DNA from: CALVUJ01 sp045119835
GTDB lineage: Bacteria; Bacillota_I; Bacilli_A; RFN20; DUOF01
Length of the DNA stretch: 64,000 nt
NCBI GenBank assembly: GCA_045119835.1
Contig: JBGVED010000014.1
Location: 19,808 to 83,807, forward strand
Direction of reading: 5' to 3'
Made by a program: the position numbers and the translations under genes. Of the stretch, positions 26,733-35,937 are shown in pieces; within the stretch, counting starts at the first letter, position 1; every line of letters begins with the position of its first letter. The notes under the pieces were generated by a model, which had not been told where the DNA came from, did not search any database, and was given only the letters and a program-made list of their open reading frames with translations.

Positions 26733-28007
26733 CTACTTTTCCTCCTTTTTAGTAACACTTGCATAAAATTTACCATCACTAACCCTTATTTGGACAACAT
26801 CATCAACCTCTATATCATTTACACTAGTAATAGTTTTTTCACTAGTTTTAACAACACTATAACCCCTTAACATAACCTTAAGCGGAGATAAATTATCTAA
26901 AGAAGATATTAAGTTAGTTAACTCATTAATCTTTTTACTTTTATTATCATTAAAAGCTAATTTTAATTTATTAAGTTCTTCATTTATAATAAACCTGTTA
27001 TCTTTATACAAAGAAGAAGCCAAACCACTAATAAGCAATTTATTATTCTTAACAGTTTCTTTTTTATGAGTTATCAAATTCATTAAATTTTCTCTACTAA
27101 AATTAGCACTCAACGTAGAAATATACATTCTATTATTAGTAATAAGGTTATTTATTTGCTTATTTAAATCTTGCTTATAATTTCCTAACATAGTAAATAC
27201 TTCATTTATATCAGGAGTAGCTAACTCTGCTGCAGCAGTTGGAGTAGCAGCTCTAACATCACTAACAAAATCACATATTGTAAAATCAACCTCATGACCT
27301 ACTGCACTTATAATTGGAATTGGATACTCATAAATATAATAAGCTAATTTTTCATCATTAAAACACCACAAGTCCTCAATGCTACCTCCACCTCTTCCAA
27401 CAATCATCACATCTAAGTCAAATTGTTTAGAGGTTTCTAAAGCACTAACTATGCTCTCACTAGCACCATCACCTTGAACTAAACAAGGAAAAACAATTAC
27501 ACTAGCAAGAGGCCACCTTCTTCTAATTGTAGAAACAATATCCCTTAATGCTGCACCACTACTTGAAGTTGCAACACCTATTCTAAAAGGATATTTAGGT
27601 AATTTCTTTTTTGCTTGCAAAGAAAATAAACCAATTTCTTCTAATTTCTTCTTCAATTTTTCATATTCTAAATAAAGATTCCCAATCCCATCTTTTTCTA
27701 AATTCTTAACATAAATTTGATAAGTACCACCTTGTAAATACACACTAACAGAACCATTTACAACAACCTTATCCCCTTCACTTAACTTAAAATTCAAATT
27801 AGAGGTATAAGAGTTAAACATAACGCACTTAACAACACTCTCATTATCCTTAAGCGAAAAATAAATATGACCACTAGGGTGATATTTTAAGTTAGATATT
27901 TCTCCCTTAATTAACAAATTATTTAAAACAACATTTTCATCCATTAGTCTTTTAATATAATTATTAAGTTGACTAACACTAATTATTGAAATATTTTTAT
28001 TTAACAT
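26733..28007 (-). CDS. xseA: Exodeoxyribonuclease VII large subunit
   Basis: 424 residues from the ATG at 28007, which overlaps the nusB end by 7 bases. An OB-fold N terminus (about residues 1-100: ISVSQLNNYIKRLM, LIKGEISNLKYHPSGHIYFSLKD) is followed by the catalytic domain with RIGVATSSSGAALRDIVSTIRRR and VMIVGRGGGSIEDLWCFNDE and the downstream GHEVDFTICDFVSDVRAATPTAAAEL, then a coiled coil. Degrades ssDNA with XseB in recombination and repair. No strong ribosome site; coupling to nusB likely. Confidence 0.95.
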   Translation of the reverse strand: MLNKNISIISVSQLNNYIKRLMDENVVLNNLLIKGEISNLKYHPSGHIYFSLKDNESVVKCVMFNSYTSNLNFKLSEGDKVVVNGSVSVYLQGGTYQIYVKNLEKDGIGNLYLEYEKLKKKLEEIGLFSLQAKKKLPKYPFRIGVATSSSGAALRDIVSTIRRRWPLASVIVFPCLVQGDGASESIVSALETSKQFDLDVMIVGRGGGSIEDLWCFNDEKLAYYIYEYPIPIISAVGHEVDFTICDFVSDVRAATPTAAAELATPDINEVFTMLGNYKQDLNKQINNLITNNRMYISTLSANFSRENLMNLITHKKETVKNNKLLISGLASSLYKDNRFIINEELNKLKLAFNDNKSKKINELTNLISSLDNLSPLKVMLRGYSVVKTSEKTITSVNDIEVDDVVQIRVSDGKFYASVTKKEEK

Positions 28008-28405
28008 AAACAATTATCTAAAACCCCATTTACAAACTTATATGAAGTTTCATCACAATATTTCTTAGATAATTCTACCGCTACATTAATAACAACCTCT
28101 TTTGGTTGATTCATATATTTAAATTGGGTATAAGAAGATAATAAAATAGCTTGTTCTAATAAATTCAAACGATCAAATGTCCATTCATTTAAATATTTAG
28201 ATATCTCTTTTATACTATCATCAGCATATTTAATAGAATCTTTAAAAACCTTTTTAACAAAAGGATCGCACTCTTTAACACTGCAATCAAAAACACTTTC
28301 TATAATATCACTAATTGAAGGTTTACTATCGCTAGTATAATAAAACAAATATTGATATATACAAAATACTGTCAACTCTTGCAATTTATTACGTGAATAT
28401 GCCAT
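28001..28405 (-). CDS. nusB: Transcription antitermination factor NusB
   Basis: 134 residues from the ATG at 28405, which has GGGG nine bases upstream; the longer frame to 28498 would add 31 residues that overlap the preceding terminator. An all-helical protein with LQELTVFCIYQYLFYY near the start and DRLNLLEQAILLSSYTQFKYM and EVVINVAVELSKKYCDETSYKFVNGVLDN at the end, typical of NusB. It joins NusE (S10) in rRNA antitermination. First gene of nusB-xseA-xseB-dxs, preceded by the pepP-type gene terminator. Confidence 0.9.
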   Translation of the reverse strand: MAYSRNKLQELTVFCIYQYLFYYTSDSKPSISDIIESVFDCSVKECDPFVKKVFKDSIKYADDSIKEISKYLNEWTFDRLNLLEQAILLSSYTQFKYMNQPKEVVINVAVELSKKYCDETSYKFVNGVLDNCLC

Positions 28406-28474
28406 TTCAAATACCCCATTTCTAAATAATTCTAACACACTTTTTGCAATTTGTTTAATAAAATTTAATGAAAA

Positions 28475-28500
28475 ACAAAAAAATGGCCAAAAAGCCATCT
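28475..28500 (-). terminator. Terminator after the aminopeptidase P-like gene
   Basis: ATGGC/GCCAT stem (28483-28499 region) with a T run on the minus strand. It separates the peptidase from nusB. Confidence 0.7.
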
Positions 28501-28501
28501 T

Positions 28502-29563
28502 TTAATTACCTAACTTATATAATTTCTTACTAGATTTAGTTAAAATTTCGCAACCATCTTTAGTAACAACTACATCATCTTCAATCCTAACTCCACCTAG
28601 TCCCTCAATATAAATACCTGGTTCTACCGTAAATACCATTCCCTCTTTTAAAACAACTTCACTATTTGGACTAATTGCTAAACTATCATGAACTAAAATA
28701 CCTAACCCATGCCCTGTAGAGTGAGTAAAATACTCTCCATATCCCATCTTCTCAATAAAATCTCTACTTGCAAAATCAACTTCCTTTGCTTTAATTCCTG
28801 GCTTTATAACTTCAAGAGCTTTAAGTTGAGCCTCTAAAACCACATCATAAATATGTTTCATTTCTTTATCTGGTTCACCCATAACAAAAGTTCTAGTAAT
28901 ATCGCTACAATAAAAATCATTTATACACCCAAAATCTAAAGTAACAAAATCTCCTACTTTAATCTTTTTATTACTCGCAACCCCATGAGGCATAGCTCCT
29001 CTTTTACCGCTTGCAACAATTATATCAAAAGACTCTTTGCTCGCCCCTAGATCTAGCATATAACGAAGCATTTCATTTCTTACTTCAACTTCCTTCATTC
29101 CAACCCTAATAAACTTCAAAATATGTTTATAACACTTATCAGCAATTGAACACGATTTTTTTATTTTTTTGATTTCCTCTTCATCTTTAATATTTTTTAA
29201 TGATTCAATATTTAAACTAACCATCTCTAAACCAAGTTTATTCTTAAAAGCATTATAACGATTAAAAGGTAAAGTCTCTTCAAAACCAATTTTTTTTATA
29301 TCCTTACCAACTAATAATTCACCCAAACTATCACTATAACTTTTACTAATAGTAATAACTTTAAAATAACTACACTCTTCACTCGCTTGAACAGTATATC
29401 TACTATCTGTTAAAAGATAACACTCCTTATTTGTAATTAATAACAAACCATCTTCACTACTAAATTTAGAATAATAATGTATATTAGCAAAACTACTAAC
29501 TAGCATTGCTTCAATACTTTCTTTTTTCATATACTTTCTTAAATTAGCAACCCTATTTTTCAT
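28502..29563 (-). CDS. Xaa-Pro aminopeptidase (M24 / aminopeptidase P family)
   Basis: 353 residues. An N-terminal creatinase-like domain (about 1-125) is followed by the pita-bread metallopeptidase domain with GDFVTLDFGCINDFYCSDITRTF (metal-binding Asp residues), STGHGLGILVHD (His), and VFTVEPGIYIEGLGGVRIEDDVVV (Glu residues). It removes N-terminal residues before proline, with two divalent metals, in the cytoplasm. In Bacillus, a paralogue (yqhT) sits next to spoIIIAA upstream; here it lies between nusB and the Asp23-family gene. ATG with GAGGTG. Confidence 0.92.
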   Translation of the reverse strand: MKNRVANLRKYMKKESIEAMLVSSFANIHYYSKFSSEDGLLLITNKECYLLTDSRYTVQASEECSYFKVITISKSYSDSLGELLVGKDIKKIGFEETLPFNRYNAFKNKLGLEMVSLNIESLKNIKDEEEIKKIKKSCSIADKCYKHILKFIRVGMKEVEVRNEMLRYMLDLGASKESFDIIVASGKRGAMPHGVASNKKIKVGDFVTLDFGCINDFYCSDITRTFVMGEPDKEMKHIYDVVLEAQLKALEVIKPGIKAKEVDFASRDFIEKMGYGEYFTHSTGHGLGILVHDSLAISPNSEVVLKEGMVFTVEPGIYIEGLGGVRIEDDVVVTKDGCEILTKSSKKLYKLGN

Positions 29564-29581
29564 AATAACGCACCTCTATAA

Positions 29582-29604
29582 AAAGAAAAAAACTCATACG
29601 AGTT
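29582..29604 (-). terminator. Terminator after the Asp23-family gene
   Basis: AACTC/GAGTT stem with a four-base loop (29591-29604) and a T-rich tract on the minus strand. Confidence 0.6.
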
Positions 29605-29918
29605 TATTTCACTATAATCCCTTCAACCTTAACATTAACACGTGGATTTGCTATCTCACACATATTAATTAAAGCACTTTCTATCTTATCTTGAATTATG
29701 GTAGTAATATCATTTATGTTAGTGCCATAATTAGCTTTAATCGAAACATTAGCAATAAATCCTTGTTCCTTATCAGTTTCACAACCTACCTTAGTTATAA
29801 CAACATTATCTACATCTTTTAATGTTTCACTCATAACATCTCTTATTGCTACATAAGAAATTCCAATCTTTCCAAAATTAGAATAGTTTTTAATATAATG
29901 ATAAACAGCTTGAGCCAT
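29604..29918 (-). CDS. Asp23/Gls24 family protein (YqhY-like)
   Basis: 104 residues. The conserved Asp23 core is present: GKIGISYVAIRDVMSETLKDV near the start and VSIKANYGTNINDITTIIQDKIESALINM, with beta-strand ends typical of the fold. In Bacillus the equivalent yqhY lies beside accBC and nusB and affects acetyl-CoA carboxylase activity; in Staphylococcus Asp23 is a membrane-associated stress protein. Here accB and accC are absent beside it, so the function is uncertain. AGAGGG precedes the ATG. Confidence 0.85.
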   Translation of the reverse strand: MAQAVYHYIKNYSNFGKIGISYVAIRDVMSETLKDVDNVVITKVGCETDKEQGFIANVSIKANYGTNINDITTIIQDKIESALINMCEIANPRVNVKVEGIIVK

Positions 29919-29976
29919 AATATATCCCTCTTTTCACATTACTATTATAAAACTATTTTTGGGACTTTTCAATTAT

Positions 29977-30474
29977 TTATGCTTTAAAAGAAACACTTGG
30001 AATATAACTATTACCTAATTTTTCATAAGCAAGCTTTATAATAGTAACAGCATCTACTTTATTAGCATCTTTTTTAGAAACTAAAATGTTAACTATATTG
30101 TCCTCATATTCAACATAAGCATTACTATATCCTGCTTCTTTTATTGCTTGTTTTAATGCCTTTTCTTCCTTATTCATCTTATTTTTTTGAGCAATCATTT
30201 CCAAGGCCTCAATTTTTTCATCCATTGTAGAACTACTAGAAGCCACTATTTGATTAAGCTCATCTATTTCATCATTAAACTTACTAACCTTAGCCAATTC
30301 TAAACTCTCAAAATAAGCATCCTCTCCACTACTAACACTAACTTCACTACTATTATCACCTATACCACCATCATTTAAAGTAGACGTATTAACAGGAACA
30401 AGCACATAATAAATGGATAAAACTAAAACTAAGCTAAATAATGATAAAAATGAGACTAAACGACGATTTTTCAT
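29977..30474 (-). CDS. spoIIIAH: SpoIIIAH-like stage III sporulation protein
   Basis: 165 residues. It has a single transmembrane helix near residues 6-26, a Ser-rich linker, then the ring-building domain: a helical region with DEIDELNQIVASSSSTMDEKIEALEMI, and DNIVNILVSKKDANKVDAVTIIKLAYEK, which fits SpoIIIAH. In Bacillus it sits at the end of spoIIIAA-AH and forms a channel with SpoIIQ between mother cell and forespore. None of spoIIIAA-AG is adjacent here, and next to it is yqhY as in Bacillus, with accBC missing. So this is either a remnant or a protein reassigned. ATG with AAGGGGG. Confidence 0.8.
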   Translation of the reverse strand: MKNRRLVSFLSLFSLVLVLSIYYVLVPVNTSTLNDGGIGDNSSEVSVSSGEDAYFESLELAKVSKFNDEIDELNQIVASSSSTMDEKIEALEMIAQKNKMNKEEKALKQAIKEAGYSNAYVEYEDNIVNILVSKKDANKVDAVTIIKLAYEKLGNSYIPSVSFKA

Positions 30475-30561
30475 ATAAAAATTTCCCCCTTAACTTTCTT
30501 TCTACTAATTTATATTAAGAAGGAAATCAATTTAGAACTATTTTTTATATTTTTATTAAGA

Positions 30562-31362
30562 TTATAAATTACTATTACAAAAATTCAATTTACCAATAAC
30601 ATCCTTACCTAAGGACTCATTAACTAATTCTATAGACTTTTCATACAACTCAATTTGACTTCTAAAATGTGCATCAACACCATATACAACTTTAATATTA
30701 TAAGTAGATGCTATTTGCCAAAACTCCTTACAAGGATATGCAACTTTATTTATTTGACCATTTAAACACATCGCCGCTCTTGTTAAGTTTATTTCAAGAG
30801 GTATACCATACTTTTCTGCTGCTTTACAAATAATATGAGTAGCTTTTGCCTCTACTGTACCAAAAGAGCTTTTCTCTAACATAAAGAGATCAGGATGAGC
30901 AATAATACTGGCTATTCCTTTTTCCATAGATTCTTTTATATAGTTAGCATACGTAATAAGATCTTTTTCATCACTTATACCCCACCCTACTACCTTTTCA
31001 TTACCTTTTTCATCAAAAACAAAATGCTGACCGACTATTAATTTATTAGTCTCTCTTTTTAATTCTTTATAATAATCTAATAATCTAGGAACATACTCTA
31101 TCTCAAAACCTACTTCGATTTCTATTTCATCCTTATATTTTTCTTTTAATTGCTTAATACTAGAATAATACTCTTCCTTCATAGAATAATCCATTCTCAT
31201 ATTATTTCTAAAATCGACCTTCTCTTTATATGGACAATGATCAGTAAAACAAATTCTCTTAAATCCTTTATCTATAAACATTTTTACATATTCTTCATCA
31301 CTTATACTACTATCTGCATGCCCACATCTATAAGTATGCGTATGATAATTAAAATTTTGCAT
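30562..31362 (-). CDS. PHP-domain histidinol-phosphatase-like enzyme
   Basis: 266 residues from the ATG at 31362 with AGGTGG upstream. PHP motifs: YHTHTYRCGH (metal His), FTDHCPY, EVGFEIEYV, IIAHPDLFM, and the VVYGVDAHFRS C-terminal motif. It matches HisK-type histidinol phosphatase, which dephosphorylates histidinol-phosphate in histidine biosynthesis. No other his genes are nearby, so the substrate could differ; PHP enzymes can act on other phosphoesters. It stands alone between spoIIIAH and the LRR gene. Confidence 0.8.
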   Translation of the reverse strand: MQNFNYHTHTYRCGHADSSISDEEYVKMFIDKGFKRICFTDHCPYKEKVDFRNNMRMDYSMKEEYYSSIKQLKEKYKDEIEIEVGFEIEYVPRLLDYYKELKRETNKLIVGQHFVFDEKGNEKVVGWGISDEKDLITYANYIKESMEKGIASIIAHPDLFMLEKSSFGTVEAKATHIICKAAEKYGIPLEINLTRAAMCLNGQINKVAYPCKEFWQIASTYNIKVVYGVDAHFRSQIELYEKSIELVNESLGKDVIGKLNFCNSNL

Positions 31363-31406
31363 CAATACCACCTCAAAACAAAATAAATTATACTACAAAA
31401 ATTATT

Positions 31407-33986
31407 TTATTTTATTTTTAATACCCCTTTTTTTAACTTACATATTTCATATTGACACTGTGCATCACTATATCCAGCATATCCACTTAAAGAATCACAA
31501 TCCTCAAGCACTTTAAAGCTAACATCTAAAATCTCTCTAATGTCATTATGCCCTCTCCCCACAGTAACCTTATTTACTTCTAATCCTTTAACCTTCATTG
31601 CTCTTTTTATATTTCTTTCTATCCTATACAAACAATCAATAAAACTATTTTTAATATCTTCATTATGACGTATATCTTCACTATATCTATCCGGAACCTC
31701 TATATTATCCAAACAAACAGTTTTAGTAGTTAAGTCATACCAAACCCAACTCTGCCCTATAATTTTATCTTTATAATTAAATGTTATAAAACAAGAATTC
31801 GGCATAACCATACCATATTTTAAACAGCTCTCTCCTAACCCAGAAACAACCTGACAACAATTAGTGATATTTCCCAAAACTGCACAAAGTGGATCCTTTT
31901 TATCCAAAACAGAATATACAATACCATAATCTTTTTCATCTTCATCAATAAATATTTTCATTTCATCTTCACTAACAGACTTAGAAACATTATAAAACTC
32001 TTGCAATTTTTCAAACTGCTCCTGATTGTAACCATACTTTCCTACAACAAAAGCAAAATCTTCATTACCGTCATCAACACCATGATAAAAATTATTCTTA
32101 ACAACATTTATAACATGACTTGGAAGTAACATATCCGCATCTCTATTAGTATGAACTCTTTTGCCAGGATAAACTTTCTTTACATTATCAAAATTATTGT
32201 AACTCGCTGCAATTAAATTAATCTCATTAAAATCTTCATCCTTATAAATCATAAAGTCACTATAATTAAAATATTTCATAAAAAACTGTGCATACTCTTC
32301 ATTAAAACCATTATCCAAGCAAAAACCATCAAACTTATTATGTATAGTATACCCATCTAACACTCCAACAATTTTTTTACTAATAAAATCATACGCCTTA
32401 TCTCTAATAGACGCCTTACTATCAAAAAGCCCCAATACATAACACAATTTAAAAAAAGATGCTTTATTTTCTTCTAAACTAACATTTGGACAAATACTAA
32501 TCAAATTATTCCAAACTTGACCATTATTATTTAAATAAAAGTTGCCTATATCACTAACAGGCATATTCTTTATAACTACACTTCCAGGTAAATACCTTTT
32601 ATTAGCCCAATAATACAATCTCAAATAATACCTAGAATCAATCTTATCAGACTCTATCATTTTTCTTATTATTCTATTATTTAAAAGTAAAGATTTGTCA
32701 AATTCAATAAATTCACCATCATTATAAAAACTATAAGTTTTTAATTTTCTATCATAGAACATCAAAGCATTATCTACATTATCGATAAACTCTCCTTTTT
32801 CAAGAAAAAAAGAAACTCTCCTGTTACCCAAATCCAAAACTACCTTTTTTAAACTAGAACATTCCTTAAAACTATCACTATTAAAAGTTTCTATACTAGA
32901 TGGTATAACAATCTCTTCTAAATCCAAACAAGAAGAAAACTCATGACCTTTTATTTCTTTCTTACCAAAAGGAAACTCAATTTTCTTTAAACTGCTACAC
33001 CCCTCAAAAACATCATTACCCATCTTTTTTAATTGTTTAGGTAAATCAAGTGTTTTCAAATTCATACAATTTTTAAAACATTTACTACCAATAACTTCAA
33101 TATTTTTCAAATTATTAATCTCTTGTAAATTACTACATCCATAAAAAGCACTATTCCCTATACCTACAACATTAGGGGATATCTTAACATCTTTTAAACT
33201 ACTACAAGAAAAAAAAGCCTCATCCTTTATTTCTTTTACGCTATTAGCAACATCAATATTATCAATTCCACAAAAAGCAAAACTTCTAGGACTTATTTCC
33301 TTTAAAGAACTAGATAATTTAACTTTTCTTAGATTATAACATTCATAAAAAGCACTATCTAGTATCTTACTTACATACTCTAAACCTTCTACATCTACTA
33401 AACTAGAACATCCTTCAAATGATGAAACACCAATACTTTTTATATCATCAGACAATTTAACTTTTCTTAAATCTCTACATCCATAAAAAACACGTTTTTT
33501 GAGTTCTCTAACACCATTAGGTACAATAACTTCTTTTAAAGAAACACACCTATAAAAACAACTTTCACCTATATTTTTCAAATTATCTGGTAAAACTATT
33601 TCTTCCAAATCAAAACAATTACTAAACGCTTCTTTTTTAATATCTAATAAAGACTTAGAAAAAGAAACTTTTTTTAAATCAATACACGAATTAAAAGCCT
33701 TTATACCAACTACTTCTAAAGCATCAGGTAAAACTATTTCCTTTAAACCACTATTTTCAAAACAACGAGAAGAAATCTCTTTTAATGTAGTAGGCAAACG
33801 AATACTCTTTAAATTTTTAAATCCCAAAAAGCAACTATCCTCAAACTTTTCAATACCTTCACACAAAACTATATTCTTGTATTTAAAAGTTTGCATATTG
33901 CTTATCATTTCTTTTGTTAATACACTAGGGCATTTTTCAATTATTAAAGAATCATTATTAACTCTATAAATTAACTCACCATCCAT
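31407..33986 (-). CDS. Cytoplasmic BspA-type leucine-rich repeat protein with novel C-terminal domain
   Basis: 859 residues from the ATG at 33986, with a GGGGTG site; a GTG 9 bases upstream is less likely. Residues about 25-420 carry at least 15 LRR_5/BspA repeats of about 23 residues (for example IGKSAFEGCSSLVDVE, LKEISPRSFAFCGIDNI, IGNSAFYGCSNLQEI). No signal peptide is visible, so it seems intracellular, unlike most BspA proteins. The C-terminal 250 residues are unrelated: a conserved block DPLCAVLGNITNCCQVVSGL then SCFITFNYKDKIIGQSWVWY and VCLDNIEVPDRY. That block recalls unnamed modules in phage and Bacillota proteins and may be acyltransferase-like; this is uncertain. Confidence 0.8.
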   Translation of the reverse strand: MDGELIYRVNNDSLIIEKCPSVLTKEMISNMQTFKYKNIVLCEGIEKFEDSCFLGFKNLKSIRLPTTLKEISSRCFENSGLKEIVLPDALEVVGIKAFNSCIDLKKVSFSKSLLDIKKEAFSNCFDLEEIVLPDNLKNIGESCFYRCVSLKEVIVPNGVRELKKRVFYGCRDLRKVKLSDDIKSIGVSSFEGCSSLVDVEGLEYVSKILDSAFYECYNLRKVKLSSSLKEISPRSFAFCGIDNIDVANSVKEIKDEAFFSCSSLKDVKISPNVVGIGNSAFYGCSNLQEINNLKNIEVIGSKCFKNCMNLKTLDLPKQLKKMGNDVFEGCSSLKKIEFPFGKKEIKGHEFSSCLDLEEIVIPSSIETFNSDSFKECSSLKKVVLDLGNRRVSFFLEKGEFIDNVDNALMFYDRKLKTYSFYNDGEFIEFDKSLLLNNRIIRKMIESDKIDSRYYLRLYYWANKRYLPGSVVIKNMPVSDIGNFYLNNNGQVWNNLISICPNVSLEENKASFFKLCYVLGLFDSKASIRDKAYDFISKKIVGVLDGYTIHNKFDGFCLDNGFNEEYAQFFMKYFNYSDFMIYKDEDFNEINLIAASYNNFDNVKKVYPGKRVHTNRDADMLLPSHVINVVKNNFYHGVDDGNEDFAFVVGKYGYNQEQFEKLQEFYNVSKSVSEDEMKIFIDEDEKDYGIVYSVLDKKDPLCAVLGNITNCCQVVSGLGESCLKYGMVMPNSCFITFNYKDKIIGQSWVWYDLTTKTVCLDNIEVPDRYSEDIRHNEDIKNSFIDCLYRIERNIKRAMKVKGLEVNKVTVGRGHNDIREILDVSFKVLEDCDSLSGYAGYSDAQCQYEICKLKKGVLKIK

Positions 33987-34051
33987 AATTAACACCCCAA
34001 TTAACTATAATTTTAACACCACAAATTTACATAGTCAATTACTATTAAAAA

Positions 34052-34080
34052 CACAAAAAAAGAGGATTTTTCCTCCTCTT
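34052..34080 (-). terminator. Terminator after alaS
   Basis: AAGAGGA/TCCTCTT stem (34060-34080) with a seven-base loop, T-rich tract on the minus strand. It overlaps the alaS stop codon, so the short alaS end is genuine. Confidence 0.8.
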
Positions 34081-35842
34081 ATTCTAATATAGCTTTAATT
34101 CTTCTAACTCCTGCACTACTAGCTTCTTCTTTAGTTATTTTAAACTTCCCTAATTCTTTAGTGTTACTAACATGTGGTCCTCCACATAACTCAATAGAAA
34201 CATCTCCTATTTTATATACAGTAACTACATCGCCATACTTATCAATAAACATAGCTTCTGCACCAGTTTTAAGTGCATCTTCTTTGCTCATTTCAAGTCT
34301 TTCTACATTAATTCCTTCTTCAATATATTTATTCACCAAATCTTGTGCTTCTTTAACTTGCTCAGGAGTCATCTTAGCATCATGAGAGAAATCAAATCTC
34401 ATTCTCTCAGCAGTGATATTACTACCCTTTTGATGAACGTGATCACCTAGAACAACTTTTAAAGCAGCATTTAGTAAGTGAGTAGCTGTATGATACTTAG
34501 TTTCACTGTCTCCAGTAGCAGCTAAACCGCCTTTAAATTTACCAGCAGCACCTGCTCTAGATTTTTCTTGATGCTCTTTAAACTTAGCTCTAAATCCTTC
34601 TTCATCTACTTTTATGTTCTTCTCACTAGCTAACTCAATTGTTAACTCAATTGGAAAACCATAAGTATCATATAATTTAAAAGCATTAGTAGCATCAATA
34701 ATATCACCACTTAATCTAGAAACAATCTTATCAAACTCTCTTAAACCAGTTTCTAAAGACCTAGCAAATTTAGTCTTTTCTACCTTTAATGCTTCAAGAA
34801 CTATACTTTCATTTCTTTCTAATTCTTTATAAGTGTTTTTATACTTATCAATAAACATCTTTGCTATTATTTGATCAAAATCACTATTAATATCGATATT
34901 TAATTTTCTAGCATGTCTAATAGCACGTCTTATAAGTCTTCTTACAATATAACCTTGATCTGTATTACTAGGTTTAATACCTGCATCATCACCACAAATA
35001 ATAACAGCACTTCTATAATGATCCGCAATAATTCTCATACTAGCCTTATTTTCCTCATTTTTATAAGACATTCCTGATATTTCTTCAATCTTCTCAATAA
35101 CATCTTTAAATATAGAAGTCAAATAGTTATCATCTACATTTTCTAAAGTAGCAGTAACTCTCTCTACTCCCATACCGGTATCTACATTTTTATTCTTTAA
35201 TGGTTCAAATACATCTCCCTCTAAATGATTATATTGCATAAAAACATTATTCCAAATTTCAACCCATCTTTTATCGCTTGGATCAAATACTTTAGGAGCC
35301 TCTTCATCACTTCTCCAATAAAAAATTTCTGTATCAGGACCACAAGGACCAAGCATTTCTATATTTGGCCACCAGTTATCATCTTCACCTAAATATGCAA
35401 TTCTATCTTCACTAACACCTAAACTTTTCCAAATAGATGCACTTTCCTCATCTCTTGCTACGATATCATTTCCTCTAAAAACAGTAACAGCTAATTTATC
35501 TACAGGAATCTCTAATACTTTAGTTAATAATTCAAAACTCCAACTAATAGACTCTTTCTTAAAATAATCACCCAAAGACCAGTTACCTAACATCTCAAAA
35601 AATGTATGATGATAACTATCACCAACTGAATCCAAATCATTAGTTCTTACACATTTTTGAACATCTGTAAGTCTTGTTCCTTGAGGATGTGGTTGACCTT
35701 TTAAATAAGGAATTAAAGGTTGCATACCCGCTGTATTAAATAGACAAGTAGGATCATTTTCAGGAATAACAGATGCTGAAGGGATCACTACATGACCTTT
35801 ACTTTCAAAAAACTTTAAATATTTCTCTTTTAAACCTAACAT
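34079..35842 (-). CDS. alaS: Alanyl-tRNA synthetase, short form without C-Ala
   Basis: 587 residues, against about 870 in most bacteria. The class II catalytic core (CLFNTAGMQPLIPYLKG, HTFFEMLGNWSLGDYFK, DTGMGVERV) and the editing domain (HTATHLLNAAL with HxxxH; CGGPHVSNT with CxxxH) are complete. The protein stops directly after the editing domain (GKFKITKEEASSAGVRRIKAIL), so the C-Ala dimerisation domain is absent. The stop is followed by a terminator, so this is not a frameshift. The NTAGMQPLIPYL signature resembles short-form AlaRS in candidate phyla, from memory. Charges tRNA-Ala; C-Ala loss is expected to reduce tRNA grip and dimerisation. ATG with GGGG. Confidence 0.9.
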   Translation of the reverse strand: MLGLKEKYLKFFESKGHVVIPSASVIPENDPTCLFNTAGMQPLIPYLKGQPHPQGTRLTDVQKCVRTNDLDSVGDSYHHTFFEMLGNWSLGDYFKKESISWSFELLTKVLEIPVDKLAVTVFRGNDIVARDEESASIWKSLGVSEDRIAYLGEDDNWWPNIEMLGPCGPDTEIFYWRSDEEAPKVFDPSDKRWVEIWNNVFMQYNHLEGDVFEPLKNKNVDTGMGVERVTATLENVDDNYLTSIFKDVIEKIEEISGMSYKNEENKASMRIIADHYRSAVIICGDDAGIKPSNTDQGYIVRRLIRRAIRHARKLNIDINSDFDQIIAKMFIDKYKNTYKELERNESIVLEALKVEKTKFARSLETGLREFDKIVSRLSGDIIDATNAFKLYDTYGFPIELTIELASEKNIKVDEEGFRAKFKEHQEKSRAGAAGKFKGGLAATGDSETKYHTATHLLNAALKVVLGDHVHQKGSNITAERMRFDFSHDAKMTPEQVKEAQDLVNKYIEEGINVERLEMSKEDALKTGAEAMFIDKYGDVVTVYKIGDVSIELCGGPHVSNTKELGKFKITKEEASSAGVRRIKAILE

Positions 35843-35937
35843 ATTTATGCCCCATTTCTTTTACCCATTAATCTTATCAATAACTTAAAAACAAGTCAAT
35901 TACTAATAACTTTAATAAAGTTATTTTAAATATTAAA

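Noticed and set aside
28406..28498. Extended NusB N terminus
   Set aside because: The extra 31 residues overlap the preceding terminator and lie upstream of a good SD-ATG giving the usual NusB length.
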